From the NCBI GenBank assembly GCA_037043015.1, contig CM073323.1:13885758-13949757 (forward strand): a DNA stretch of 64,000 nt. Direction: 5' to 3'. The DNA comes from Bryum argenteum. Taxonomy: Eukaryota; Streptophyta; Bryopsida; Bryales; Bryaceae. Below are positions 12,727 through 24,262 of the stretch, one piece after another; the first letter of the stretch is position 1, and every line of letters starts with the position of its first letter. A model generated the notes under the pieces. That model was not told where the DNA came from, did not search any database, and saw only the letters and a program-made list of their open reading frames with translations. Both the position numbers and the translations under genes were made by a program.

Positions 12727-12729
12727 CTG

Positions 12730-13385
12730 TGCAAGGCCTTGAGAATTCGAAACATGATAACTTGAGCATGCAATCATCTATGAAGGAAAGATCAACTAGC
12801 CATAGCTCTACTTAAGAAATCGAAATTGTTTCCAAGTCACGGAAGGCAAAGAGCTTACCATGCTTGCGACGGTCTTCGTGAAAACTCGACACTGCATGCA
12901 AGATTCAGCAAAGGTTCCTTAATCGAGGTGCAAAAGACTTCTGCCCTGCACAAAGTTAACCGCACAAAGTTAACCGTTATTTACGACGGAATACTTTGGG
13001 AAGATAGAAACAAGCGGAACGCGCCACAACACATATTACTTGCACACGTTATTACACAATGTTAAACACAATGTTACGCACAGCGCCCCGATAACACGAA
13101 CTCCTTGCATAGTTAGGATATCTATAAAATAGTCATGTGCCATTGCGCAGACAGACGGTTAGTTTTTGGTGGCTGATTGAGTCATCAGAAAGTTTGTACG
13201 TTACGTAGGTGTAAGGATGAGTGAGATCAATCTGATAGGAAAAAGTAAGATTCAGAAACTCACAAAAAGAATCGAGCCAGCACAGAAACTCGATGCAAAA
13301 TCCGAGCGTACGTACGAAGAATAGAACAATCTGTCACTAGCATTTGTCAGTTACAGACATTAAGCTGGACAGAACTCGAAATAGA
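12730..13385. other. Spacer between captured fragments
   Basis: No coding region recognised. It includes a short duplicated CACAAAGTTAACCG near 12955. It is probably intron or flank carried with the captured exons. Confidence 0.4.
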
Positions 13386-13389
13386 GTAC

Positions 13390-13586
13390 CTTGTTCAAGA
13401 TGATACGATCTGCATATGCAATCTGCTCCACTGCTTCATTTACTACACCATCTGGCTTAACTTCCTCTATGTGCTGTGTTGCGTGCTTTGCATTGACTAG
13501 TGTCACAACTCCATCTAGACGCAAGTTGTGTGCTAGGTGCTCCTCAAGGTAAAACGTCTGGATGATTGGAGCAGGATTTGCAAGAC
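13390..13586 (-). pseudogene. Isolated exon of a CobW-domain (ZNG1/CBWD-type) metallochaperone
   Basis: The exon is bounded by TGTGCAG|GT and AACAAG|GTACTC. It is 197 nt, entering in phase 1 and leaving in phase 0, with an unbroken frame. It encodes LANPAPIIQTF, then RLDGVVTLVNAKHATQH, EVKPDGVVNEAVEQIAYADR and IILNK. This is the CobW GTPase region after Walker B, ending in the NK of the base-recognition motif NKxD. CobW proteins hydrolyse GTP to hand zinc or other metals to clients. I found no flanking CobW exons (no CxCC or P-loop), so this is probably one captured exon. Family assignment is firm; function at this locus is doubtful. Confidence 0.8.
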
Positions 13587-13589
13587 CTG

Positions 13590-14070
13590 CACATGCTCAA
13601 TTTTCATTTGCGGGTCCCAAGTTCCTTCGAGTCAAGGACTAACGTCGCCTCTAGCGTCGCCTCGTACTCACAATGAAATTAGGAAGTGCCAAGATGTATA
13701 ACCACCTAGCAAGGGCTGCTGATATATGTGAAGTGTAGATAAGAATTGATTGCAGCCACAAGATGACGTTCAGCCTGCATACCTGATCGAGTGGCACTGG
13801 AGCTGTTTCCGAAGTAGCCACGAGCCTCTTGGAGCAGATTCTGCATTTGTACTAAGTTAATGAATGAATGCTATTGAGGGGACCAGAGCCTCCTTGTCAC
13901 ATGCTCATCAACAAGACTATCCCGTACTCGCAAGCGCCGAAGTAAACTTTCCTGCTCCAAACTAGAACAGATGAAACATACTTTTCGTCTACTGTATGGC
14001 TCCAAGACTGTTGTGAGCCCAAAAATGCACTCGCACACAAACCACGCTCTCTGCAGAAACAAACCAGCTC
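13590..14070. other. Spacer with no recognised gene
   Basis: A 63-residue minus-strand frame (14062-13871) is open but matches nothing I know. It could be intronic DNA carried with the CobW exon. Confidence 0.35.
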
Positions 14071-14075
14071 TCTAG

Positions 14076-15251
14076 TTGGTACTCAGTATCGATCAATTTG
14101 CTCCTTCTGGTCCTCAGTATCGATCGAACTGCTGCTTCGGTTCGAACAGCTCCGCTGGTTCTCATTATCGATCATACGGTGGCCAGCAGACGACATCAGC
14201 ACAATTGGAGTCGAGCAATGCGGCAGTCGCCACAGCTGCGAGTCTTCTGACAGGAGTAGCGCCGACTCAGCAGCAGCAGCAGCAACTGCAGCTGGCTAAC
14301 AAACCGAGCGAGGATTACAACGCATCTGCGCAACGCCCCTCGGAAGTGTCGACAGGAGTGACGCTGTCGGATTCTTCGGAGGATGATTACGACGAGCCAG
14401 AAAGCGGCGAGGGCGTGGAGAGAACAACTTCTTTGTCGAAGAAGCGGAAACGGATGGAGACGTCGGGGAAGTCGGGGACGTCCGCGAAGCTGGACTTTTT
14501 CGAGACTCTGATGAAAAATCTTTTGGATAAACAGGAGAGTATGCAGAAGAAGTTTTTAGAATTTATGGAGAGACGAGAGCAAGACAGGCAAGTGAGAGAG
14601 GAAGCATGGCGGAGACAGGAAAATGCGAGGTTGGCTCGCGAGCATGAACTTTTCATAGGTCCATGGCATCTTCTCAGAAACCAGTCCAATTTTCTCGCTT
14701 ATCTTCTCCAGCTCGTGGTCCTGTTAAATTAGCAAATACATGCGAGCACAGGGAGAATAGCGTAGAGAACATCTCCCGGAAAGGAATTTAACAGAAAACC
14801 GTAGAGGACCAAACTAGGAGTGTGCTGGAACTCGAAGGAACCATAACTGATCTAAAAATGGATGATGCAAGTACAGTGCATAATCTGAAAAAGGTACCGA
14901 GATTTTCGCTTCAACGCACTAAATTCCTAGCAATCTGGCAGTAGGTGGAGACCAGAAGAAAACAACAATCTGGCAGACAGGGAGAGTGCCAGTAACCTGC
15001 CGTTACCTGCAAGATCAGAAGAGGAAGAGCACACGCTAGCTGCCACTCGTGATGCGGCTCTGGTGGCGTTCCTGCAGAAAATCACAGGGCAAACGCTCCA
15101 GCTGCCGCAGGTCCCGACTCGACCTCCACTGGCTGTACCCCCGTTGGTCGTACCCCCGTCGATAGATTCCGTCGTCGCCGCCGCAACTCAGAAACAGCAG
15201 CAGCATCAACACCAGCAACCGAACAGGAAGCAGCAACAGCACGGAATATAA
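14076..15251 (+). pseudogene. Fragment of a GT-2-type trihelix transcription factor
   Basis: The frame from 14076 has a poly-Gln tract (residues 65-70), an acidic patch (SDSSEDDYDE), a basic patch KKRKR (122-126) and the conserved central helix DFFETLMKNLLDKQESMQKK...REQDRQVREEAWRRQENAR, ending AREHEL at about residue 192. The next conserved piece (EEEHTLAATRDAALVAFLQK, then ITGQTLQLPQV) appears at about 15028-15110 and runs into a Gln-rich tail ending at 15251. These two pieces are adjacent in GT-2 proteins, so the 360 bp between them is an insertion or unusual intron. It contains a frame reading EDQTRSVLELEGTITDLK. Neither DNA-binding trihelix domain is present, so the fragment could not act as a normal factor. 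Confidence 0.8.
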
Positions 15252-15427
15252 GAAACTACCGAGGCCAGTGCAGCAAACACCGAGAGCAGAGCCACGAGCC
15301 ACGAGAGCAGGAAGAAACGACACACAAGAACTAAAAGGAAACTAAAAGATGATTTTTTGAAGAGATACTCTTCTTGTTATATACACCTACAAAGAAGAAA
15401 TTTTCAACTCAATAAGAGAGTTGATGA

Positions 15428-15920
15428 ACGGTTCAAGATTCCTCCATTAATAATTAGTGTGGCCTCCGCTGAAATTAGTGTGGGCGGCAGTTAATTAGTG
15501 TGGCCTCCGCTGAAATTAGTGTGGGCGGCAGTTAATTAGTGTAGCCAGAAATTAGTATGGGTTGAGGTTATGAGAAAATGGCTATTAACTAATTACTGCG
15601 ATAAGAAATTAGCATGGGCGGAACATGGAAAATGGCTATTAACTAATTACTGCGAGTAGAAATTAGTATGGGCGAATAAACGGAAATGGGCTATTAGACT
15701 AATTATATGGTTAGAAAATTAGTAGAGGCTAAAAAAATGAAATGGTTATTTAACCGAATACTACGATAAAAAAAAAGATTAGTATGGGAAATTAAATTAA
15801 AATGGCTTTTACCCAAATAATAAGATTAGAAAATTAGTATGGAAATTGAATTGAAATGGCTATATAACCAAATACTAAAATTAGAGAATTAGTATGGGGA
15901 ATTAAATTAAAATGGAAACT
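15428..15920. repeat. Degenerating minisatellite
   Basis: A unit built on ATTAGTGTGGCCTCCGCTGA and ATTAGTGTGGGCGGCAGTTA is present in two near-perfect copies (about 15459-15537). It then continues as ever more diverged units around AAATTAGTATGGG and AATGGCTATTAACTAATTA to about 15920. It lies at the right edge of the captured-fragment cluster. Confidence 0.8.
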
Positions 15921-16195
15921 AGGATTAGAATTTAGAGTCGCTTAAATAATCAAAGAACATAAGTAAAATGAATTAGAGTTTTTAGAAGTTTTTTATAAAA
16001 CATTTACTCAAAATTTGCAAAGTTAAGCAAATCTATGTTAATGAGTCATTTAGATGGCTCACAACTGTCCCTCGAGGAACTATCGCGACTTTGAATACAA
16101 CGATACATGACAGCTAAAAGATCGCCAGGAAACTGACCTTCTCGAGCGCGTCGCTGGATTGGTAATGCAGGACGGAGTCATTTGTTTACCAACAA

Positions 16196-16588
16196 TTGCA
16201 GTCGGAGAAACACGACAGCTGTGAGAATACCTTGGGTAATAGTAAGGCTAGAGATAAGTTTAGTGAACTGGAGTTGGGTAATAGTAAGGCTAGGGATAAG
16301 GTTAGTGAACTAGAGTTGGGTAATAGTAAGGCTAGAGATAAGTTTAGTGAACTGGAGTTGGGTAATAGTAAGGCTAGGGATAAGGTTAGTGAACTAGAGT
16401 TGGGTAATAGTAAGGCTAGAGATAAGTTTAGTGAACTGGAGTTGGGTAATAGTAAGGCTAGGGATAAGGTTAGTGAACTAGAGTTGGGTAATAGTAAGGC
16501 TAGAGATAAGGTGACAAGTTTATTTAACTTAAATTGCTTCATTCACTTTATTAGTGGTAAAATCAAGATGAAAAATAGAATTATTTGA
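16196..16588 (+). CDS. ORF made of 14-residue repeats
   Basis: This 130-codon frame has just over six copies of the 42-bp unit encoding LGNSKARDKFSELE. Copies alternate between Phe and Val at the tenth position, each with its own matching silent changes, so the true period is 84 bp and the array grew by duplicating a pair. Fourteen residues is two heptads, and the spacing of Leu/Phe/Val against Lys/Arg/Glu/Asp suits an amphipathic helix or coiled coil. A basic tail follows the array. I saw no clear intron borders or promoter. It may be a minisatellite that happens to stay open, since the antisense strand is also open across it. Function unknown. Confidence 0.3.
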   Translation: MQSEKHDSCENTLGNSKARDKFSELELGNSKARDKVSELELGNSKARDKFSELELGNSKARDKVSELELGNSKARDKFSELELGNSKARDKVSELELGNSKARDKVTSLFNLNCFIHFISGKIKMKNRII

Positions 16589-16599
16589 GGAAATTTATT

Positions 16600-19500
16600 C
16601 ACTTTAGTATTTTTTATAAAATGTTTATGTTTGAATCTTGGAAATCTCTTTGTATTTTTTATATATTGAGCTCTTTACATGTTGGACTATTTAATTTTAG
16701 ATGTCTTTGCAAAGCTTAACAACGAATATTGACCTGCCCTTTTTACTTTATTATCAAAATCTTTGCAGGTTGGAGCGTTTTATGATATTATTGATCTCAT
16801 GAAGATCAATGGGAACCATTAAGCCCTCACTATTCTTAATACCCAATATGGGTATTTGCAATTTTGGGTAGCCATTTTGAAGGGATTAAAAGTAATATTT
16901 TTGCCTATGATTTTTAAGTATTGATTTTAAGTATTTCATCTAGGATGCCCAAAACAACATAAAACTATTTCATCCTTTAACCCCATAGATATCCATGATA
17001 GCCAATGGCTGTTGCCTATTTTTGACAGCTGAGATGAAGGGTCTAAGTTTAGAATTTTAAGCTATGATTTGACATGAGCATGGTGTCTATGGTATAAATT
17101 TCAAAGTCAAACTTGGATCTAATAATCTATTTATTGAACTGTTTGGTTTCAACCCCAGGTGCACACCATATAAAAAATAAATAAATTATTACCGTTTTTT
17201 TTTCCCGCAGAATTTCATTTCTTTGGAGGTGAATGTACCCTAAATAAATTAAAAGTATGAATGTTGGGATGGTTAGGGGGTTAGGAACTCAAATTACTTA
17301 TTGAGTTTCTTCACTTCCAAATTTTGCAAGATTTGGTCATAAAGGTGTTTGTTTTTTTTGTTTCCGGGCTCTTCTAATCACATGAATTCCCTGTACAATT
17401 CTTTCAAAAGAATCTAAAATAGATTTATCTGTTAACCCGTAAAGTCGAAAGCCCCCAAGACTGCAGAAACTCTTCGAAACCACCCTTGAAACCACCCTTT
17501 TTCACTGCAACATGGAAATATTCAAATTTTGGAGGGTTTAGGGTTTAGAGTTTAGAGGGTCAAAATCATTTATTTATTTATTTATTTCTTTCTTTGAATG
17601 AGGCTCTGCGGATCCATGTTACTACTTGAGTTTCGAGTAAGTTCAAAAAAATTAGGAATTTTTATAAAATCTTAAGTGTAGTAAATGTGAAATTGAGTTG
17701 AAGGAGGTAAGAAAAACATGCATACAAAGGCACGCTTTTGACTCCATATTATTCACACATAACCATGAAGTTTTCAAAATCCCAACGGTGAATCTAGTAT
17801 TTGGTAGTCAATAAACATAGTTTGAAAAAAAAAATTTAAAAATTTAAAAATCCCATCGTAATATGAAGTCCCGACTACAAAGTAATAAAATAAGAGGTGG
17901 GCATGCTCGAAAAAAGGGTTGAAATAAATCAAAAGTATGAATGAAAAAAATAAAACAACTCTCTTAACTAAATAATTGCCTTGCAATGGTGGAACCCCAG
18001 AACTTGCAAAAAATAAAGAAAAATAGACCCTTTCACCAAAATGAATGTTCTCTCTTAACGACATTGAAGAGAAAGTTAAGTTATTCTTCATAAGTACAAA
18101 ATTTTAAATGGAGTCTAATCCAACTAATAATTTTGAAAGTTAACATCTAAGCACACCAAATATTAAGTTGATAATATTGGATGAGAACCCAAAACTTTGA
18201 AGAGGCATATTGTCTTCATCTAGCTTTAATTTTGGCAAACTTGATTGGATTGGATTCCAAACCAAGTCTACTTTTTTCTAATAAAATTCTTATTCTAATT
18301 CAAGATTTTTAAAATTTATGGCATGAAGTTTAATGAGGGTAACAGTAGTTTCTATTTCTTGAAATATGTGGCATATTTTACAATTCCGATTGCAACTTTA
18401 ATTACAATTGTGAAATTCATTATCATGATATGTTTTTAAACACATGTCATTGTGGGTTAATCTAACAACTCTTAAGTTGGAAATTACTTGATGCAACTAC
18501 TTTTTGTGTTAGATTTGCAATGATGTTTCCACAATGAAAAAGTGAAAACTTGATAAATTTTGAACTGCGGTTCCTGTAATGAATAGCAAATAAAATCTAG
18601 TTTTTATGTTACAAACCTTGACTCAATCAAAGTTGATTTGAAGGTAAGGCATAGGTTTGAGTGCAAAAGGTCTAGCCTTTGAATACTTTCCCTTTGTAAA
18701 CTTTTTGTCGATATTCACCATTGGTAAGGTTATTCTTTTTAATCAAGATTTGATTTTTTTTAAATACTTATGGTAAAAAGGTGCTGCTAAGATTAATGTG
18801 AACAAGAATCCATTAGGCATTTCGGAATTATTTTTTTAATGCAATTGCCTCATTAGTATTATTATTACCCCAAAGTAAAAGTCATGGAATTCTGTCATTT
18901 GATTTGTGTACTAATACATTATGATGTAACACTCTGTAGAACCTCATTTCTCAAATTATTATTCACATGGTTTACAACAAGTCTATTAACCCCTAAAGAT
19001 CCTTGATACAAAATTGTCTAACTTATCACAAGGGACCCTCTTCTACTTCAGGCCTAGAAAAAATCAATCTAAGCATTAAATAAAAGATCCAACCGTAGGA
19101 TCTTGAAGTTAACTTGACCCTTTACTCATGTGTCGAATTTGAACCGTTAATTATTCTCCGGTTTTGAGATTTTAATGGTCAAAGTTGGCTGACTTTTTTC
19201 CCGCGGAAATCCCAAAAAGCCATTTCGGCTTTCTTGGATCTTTAGGGGTTAAGGTTGTTAACTTTCCATCTAAAGGTCAAAACCTCTAGATCCAAATACA
19301 TACCTCTGATGCCTTCAAAAAGACGTGAACACATTAGAGGGAGGAAGAAGAGATTTATTATTTAAGTCAAAAGTACAAACTCATGTAATTGGATGTTCAC
19401 ACGGAACGGGGGTAAGATGAATGAAAAAAATCAAAATTTTTATTTTGATTTCATCATTCACATTTGAGGCATGAGCTCTAAAGATCACAAAGTAGGTGCT

Positions 19501-21020
19501 TACATGAGGCATCTCGGATTTGTCAAACATTCATAGTAACAATTGCTATTAATAGCGTTGTGTTTTCTTATCTCGTCTTGTAAATTTTGCGGTACCTTGT
19601 TTTTTCTCCATAAGCTTCTCTCATGCACTTTAAGATTGTATTCTTTACTTATCTTTTATGTTCTTCATTACTTGCTTTTAAGTTTATTTTGATTTACTTT
19701 GTGTTTACAGGATTTTACTTACATAATATCTTCATTATGGATCAGTACTCAAATTCCCAACTAATCCATGTCGAAACTTTTCAATCTTATAAAGGCAACA
19801 TTCAATTTCTACATAAACAAGCTACAATGTTTAATGTGATTTTACATTTTCTTTCTTGTAAAATTCAATAATTGATAGTTTGTAATTTTAGAAAATAATT
19901 TTGTAAAAAAAGAGAAGAATTATAGAGTACGTACTCACAATCCATTATTAGTCCAACTCAAAGACAATGAACGTGATACTTGTTTTACCATATTGTTGTT
20001 TTTATACCTTTTTATAACAAATAAGTCGATGAATGTTCAAAAGGCCAAATGATTTTACAAAACTTTGAATGTGCATGCTCAAATTAGTTATCTACATGGA
20101 CAAAGAGATGAACAAAGTATTTAGGATAACAATCATCAACTCTCCCTTTTCACAAAGTTGACTATGTATGCCAAATTTGGTAGAAAGATATTTTGCATTA
20201 AGTCCTGAAGGCCAACCTATTTGGATTTTTACTACTTTGGGCACCTCATTGGAACAACTGAATTATGGTATTTGGGTTGCAATGTGGTGTGTGTGTGCGA
20301 AACATAGAATCTATCCGTGGTAAAATTTGCGACGCCAAATTCTACTTCTAGATTTTAGCAGGGCTAATTATGGCTACGATATTAGGTGGATTGGTAAGAG
20401 AACGGGTACCCGTCTTCCTTAGTTGCCACTTTATTTTGTTAATTTCATATATGTATTAACATTACAAAATTTGTAAAACGTGAGATTTTGAAAGTTATAA
20501 ATTATTTTATACAACTGATTCGTATATAGGCACAAATCCACAAATCACTTTCTAAGATAAAAAAGTCACTGATAGTGATTTAGGGTAGCGAATACGTACG
20601 AGGATGCAAGAAGAGAGTAGTATTGTTCCAATATCCCCTTGTCCGTTGGGCATCTAGTCATTAGTATTACAAATGGACACTTTATTCACACCGACCCTTT
20701 ATGGGCACAAAGTTTTATTATTATTAAGTTCAGACAACTCTCAAGTAGCCCCCTTCTTTTGACAAGTCTTAGATTATATCTTTATGATTTCAAATTACGT
20801 TTTTTAGAGTGCACATGAGCCCTAATGTACTAAATTTTCAATGAAGATTTTCTATTTATATTTGTGACAACTTCTCAAAGTTTTGCATATGATATATTTT
20901 TATCAAGTACACACTTGGGATTTAACTTTTGTTCACTTTCATAGGAATTTGTTATAAGATGTTATTTGAATTTCATTAATTTTAAAGTTTCAACCATTCA
21001 ATCTCTTACTAGAATAGTAA
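16600..21020. other. AT-rich intergenic DNA with old interspersed repeats
   Basis: No coding region seen. Scattered segments resemble parts of the 45-51 kb region: a piece near 18470-18560 with TTAGATTTGCAATGATGTTT, a piece with ACAACAAGTCTATTA near 18976 (compare 50111), and repeated CTTTAGGGGTTAAG phrases (compare 45293). These point to an old, worn repeat family. A short telomere-like GGGTTTAGGGTTTAG is at about 17538. Confidence 0.5.
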
Positions 21021-21035
21021 GATACCGTCACAGGC

Positions 21036-21152
21036 GGGCGTGGGCGACGGGTATCATGCGGGCGTGGGCGAGGGTATCACCTGGGCGTGTGCGACGGGTA
21101 TCAACTGGGCCTGTGCGCGGGTATCTCCTGGGCGTGGGCGCGGGTATCACCT
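21036..21152. repeat. 23-24-bp GC-rich minisatellite
   Basis: About five copies of GGGCGTGGGCGACGGGTATCA-like units, each ending in a variant of TATCACCT. It is much richer in GC than its surroundings and sits just upstream of a probable transcription start region. Confidence 0.8.
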
Positions 21153-21154
21153 GG

Positions 21155-21216
21155 CCCAACGAGTTTTGGCGGCGCATTTTCTCTCTCCCTCCCGGTTCTA
21201 GGGTTTCGTCGTGAAG
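21155..21216 (+). promoter_or_regulatory. Probable 5' leader start of the ParB-like locus
   Basis: A pyrimidine-rich TTTTCTCTCTCCCTCCC is followed by TTCTAGGGTTTCGTC near 21194-21207. CT-rich initiators and CTAGGGTTT (telo-box-like) motifs are common in plant 5' leaders. The link to the coding exon 3 kb downstream is inferred from strand and order only. Confidence 0.35.
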
Positions 21217-21520
21217 TTTGCGCTGCGCTTGTTGGTCGGATTTCTGCGATTGCTTGAGGGGTTTTGCCGTGTCGCTTGCTTTGCGGAGTTCTGCGATTGC
21301 TGCAGGGGTTTCATCGTGTCGCTTGCTTTGCGGAGTTCTGCGATTGCTGCAGGGGTTTGGCCGTGTCGCTGGCTTTGCAGAGTTCTGCGATTGCTGCTGG
21401 GTTTGGCCGTGGCGCTCGCTGGTCGGGGTTCTCCGATTACTGCTGAGGTTTGGCCGACGCGCTTGCCGTCGGGGTTCTGCGGTTGCTGCTAGGTTTGGCC
21501 GCGGCACTTGCTTTTCGCTT
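21217..21520. repeat. 46-48-bp minisatellite
   Basis: Six or so units built on GAGTTCTGCGATTGCTGCAG and GGTTTGGCCGTGTCGCTTGC. The first units are most alike; later units are more diverged. It is open in several frames on both strands, which is a by-product of high GC and not good evidence of coding. Confidence 0.8.
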
Positions 21521-21539
21521 CTTGCTGGGTTTCGAAGTT

Positions 21540-22735
21540 GGAGGTGCTGGTAACGTGAATCACGAACTGGTATGTGGCCGCCCCCCATCGTCGTTGCATG
21601 AGTTTCGAATTTCATTGCCGACTTCCTCGTATGACTTCATGAGCACCATCTACTAGCAATCTGAAGAATGGTGTATTGCGTCCATAGGCTAGCTAGCGTA
21701 CGTTTTGCTGAGTGTGGAGATCGGGTTCTGACACCAGTTTGCAGTTCAAAACTCTTGTCCATATTCCAGAACTTCGACTTTAGAGATAGAGTGGAATCTT
21801 GTTTACTCACTGCAGTCACATGCAGGTCGACTTCGATGATGTGTAATCTCGATTTCGTTGACTTAGTTGTCTGACATTCTCACATGGAATGATTATGGTT
21901 CTGGCATCTCAGTCATTTAACCTTCTTTCACTTTCCTTCCACTTGACTGTGCCAAATTTTGTAGTAAAGGATGGATTGAATATAATGCAGATTGTGAGCA
22001 TTACAATTGTGAAGATGTCTACAAGGCAGTGAATTCTTACTTTTGAATGAGGCTCAGTGACTTTTAGACTTCTTACAGTTGTATGTCACAAACATGAAGG
22101 TCAACAACGTATCACTATTGCACTTTCGTCATGAAGATAGTAAGTTTAGACATTTCGTCATGAAGATAGTAAGTTTGGACATAGTCGTATTATGATCTAC
22201 AGTTTGTGAAGCATGAGTGAGCTAGAGGTGTCCGTTTCAAATACTGATTGAGAAGCCTGTATGTTGCCACTGGATAATTGCAGCACTTGCTTCGCGTCAT
22301 TTGCGCACGATCTGCACCCAGTTAAGTTGATCAATCTACGTTGTATCCATCAGAAAGTAATTCTCGATCATCGACCTACGAAGCCCCACCGACAGATTTC
22401 GGCCCTCTGCTTTAGTCTCAGGTGACCACAATTTCAGGCTCAGAGTACTTGTCGTCTGAGTACCTAAGGTACTATTCTCTTGCACCCTCCTGTGTTTTGG
22501 TGTAATTTGTGAGAGGAATAGTAAGACTGGCTGGTTAGGATCAAGAAGAAACATGTGAGGGCATTTCGGAACTCTGTGTTTCCAGTCCAATGGACAGTTT
22601 GGACACCACTACTGTGTACTGCTTTTTATCTACCAATGGACATTTCAGTCGAACATGTTGTTCATCGGTAAGCACCAGATCGTGTACTTTAGGCTACATG
22701 TGTTGGTGTATTCTTAGTCCATTGACTCCACCACA
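21540..22735 (+). other. Putative 5' transcribed region, no coding seen
   Basis: No convincing reading frame. A short direct duplication (TTTCGTCATGAAGATAGTAAG) lies near 22125-22175. The stretch is probably leader or intron of the ParB-like locus, given the spliced-looking block at 22776-22900 and the acceptor at 24303. Confidence 0.35.
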
Positions 22736-22739
22736 TCTT

Positions 22740-23462
22740 GTTTTCGTGTCTGAAAATAGATCATTGCTTGCCTGCAGTGGTTTCGTGACTTAAGCCGGTC
22801 CGTATCAGCGGTGTGTTGAAGCCTATGTTGAAGCCTGCCAGTTGCAGGCGACGTATTCTTTTATCTTCTTTTACATGTGTGAAGACGTAATTGCAACGGT
22901 GAGTGCTTTTTCTTGAAGCGTACATTGTTGGTCTTTCACGAGCTCGTATTTCTTTTGATGTAAATATTTTTATACACTGTATTCTAAATAGATAATTATG
23001 GTATAAAAAATTAAATTTGACGTCATATAGTACAACTTGTACAAAATTCGTACACTTCCAGTGGGCAATTGACCACTGGGAAGGGCGTTTAGAAAAAATT
23101 GACTGACCGGGCAGCACTTGTATGTGATGCATATGACTAATCCAGAATTAGTTCGGGCAATGAGGAATTTGCAGCACGAAGGAGTTCTGGTGCAGATTAG
23201 TCTCGTAGGCCATAGCGTTTCTTAGTATCATGGTTATTGGTCGGCCTGACTCAGGGAGGGAGCCAGTTAGCAATTTAGTCATTGAGTACTCGGAAGGGCG
23301 TTTACGAAGATGAGGGTGATTGGGTCGCACTAGTGTGTGGAGGGAGCCAGTTAGCAATTGACTACTGAGAAGGGCGTTTAGGAAGACTAAAGTGATTGGG
23401 TCGCACTAGTGTGTGGTGCAGAGAATTCAAGTTCAGTCTGAAACTGCATCCCGTGTGCAATT
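22740..23462 (+). repeat. Right copy of the long inverted duplication
   Basis: Reverse-complement match to 5741-6790. It contains an exon-like stretch, CCTGCAG|TGG (about 22776) to AACG|GTGAGTG (about 22901), whose borders are kept in the left copy although the reading frame is not. Part of it is further duplicated here: CACACTAGTGCGACCCAATC... occurs twice around 23330-23410. Palindromes lie at 23058, 23272 (worn), 23347 (worn) and 23450. Confidence 0.75.
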
Positions 23463-24135
23463 GCCCACTGAAGCTTGTTAGTGACATTGTTAGACTGACA
23501 CTGTGACTTTCAGCATTTCTTTTCTGTTGAATACGTACCGTTCTGTAGATGTTGACACTTCCAACTTTTCATGTGCAGAAATCTAGCAACATCAAATAGG
23601 ACTTTTACCAGCAGAACTTGGATCTCTGTTTCGCGGACATCTTCAACAACTCTGTCAGTTGTAAGTTTTTACAATATAAGCTCCTAATTCCCAAGTTTGT
23701 AGAATGTTTTATCTTAATGCCGTAAGTAGCATTTTAGAAACTGGACAGGTCCTAACTTTACTGGTCCTAACTTCCTGTTAGGGAAGTAGATTAATTAACA
23801 GTCAGGAATTAACTTTTTGTTACAGGAGATAGTACAAGAAAATGCACCCAGTGGGCAATTGCTGACTGGAACTTGCGACATTGTTAGTGTATTTTACGTG
23901 CGAAAATTCCTTCACTGGAATGAAATTTCCATTAGACCAGTGGGCAATCGCCCACTGGTCCTAACTTGTTAGTGAAGTAGATAAATGAACAGCTGGGAAT
24001 TAACTTTTTGTTAGAAAAGTACTAGATAGTACGTCAAGAAACTGATCCCAGTGGGCGATTGCCCACTGGAACTTGCGACATTTAGTGGTACTTAATGTGC
24101 GAATATTCCTATACTGGAATGAAAATTCCATCAGA

Positions 24136-24157
24136 CCAGTGGGCAATTGCCCACTGG
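24136..24157. repeat. Perfect 22-base palindrome
   Basis: Flanks GA and TC extend the perfect complementarity by two bases on each side, giving a 26-base palindrome. Confidence 0.9.
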
Positions 24158-24240
24158 TCATAACTTCTTGTTGGGAAGTAGATTAATTAACAGCTGGAAA
24201 TTAACTTGTTGTTAGAGGTAGATAGGACAAGAAATTGCAC

Positions 24241-24262
24241 CCAGTGGGCAATTGCCCACTGG
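24241..24262. repeat. Perfect 22-base palindrome
   Basis: The copy closest to the start codon, 45 bp upstream of it, in the presumed 5' intron. Confidence 0.9.

Noticed and set aside
16186-16542. Antisense ORF of LSLALLLPNSSS-type repeats
   Set aside because: Shadow of the 42-bp array; only one strand is likely to be used, if either.
21028-21615. 195-codon minus-strand ORF rich in Arg, Pro and Thr
   Set aside because: It runs across two minisatellites; the composition reflects the repeats.
22761-23132. 123-codon minus-strand ORF with a 72-codon relative at 6386-6604
   Set aside because: The likeness comes from the inverted duplication. The opposite strand has exon borders, and the shared frame does not keep its stop or length.
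23848-24262. CRISPR-like spacing of the palindromes
   Set aside because: Spacers are themselves repeated, the genome looks eukaryotic and there are no cas genes.
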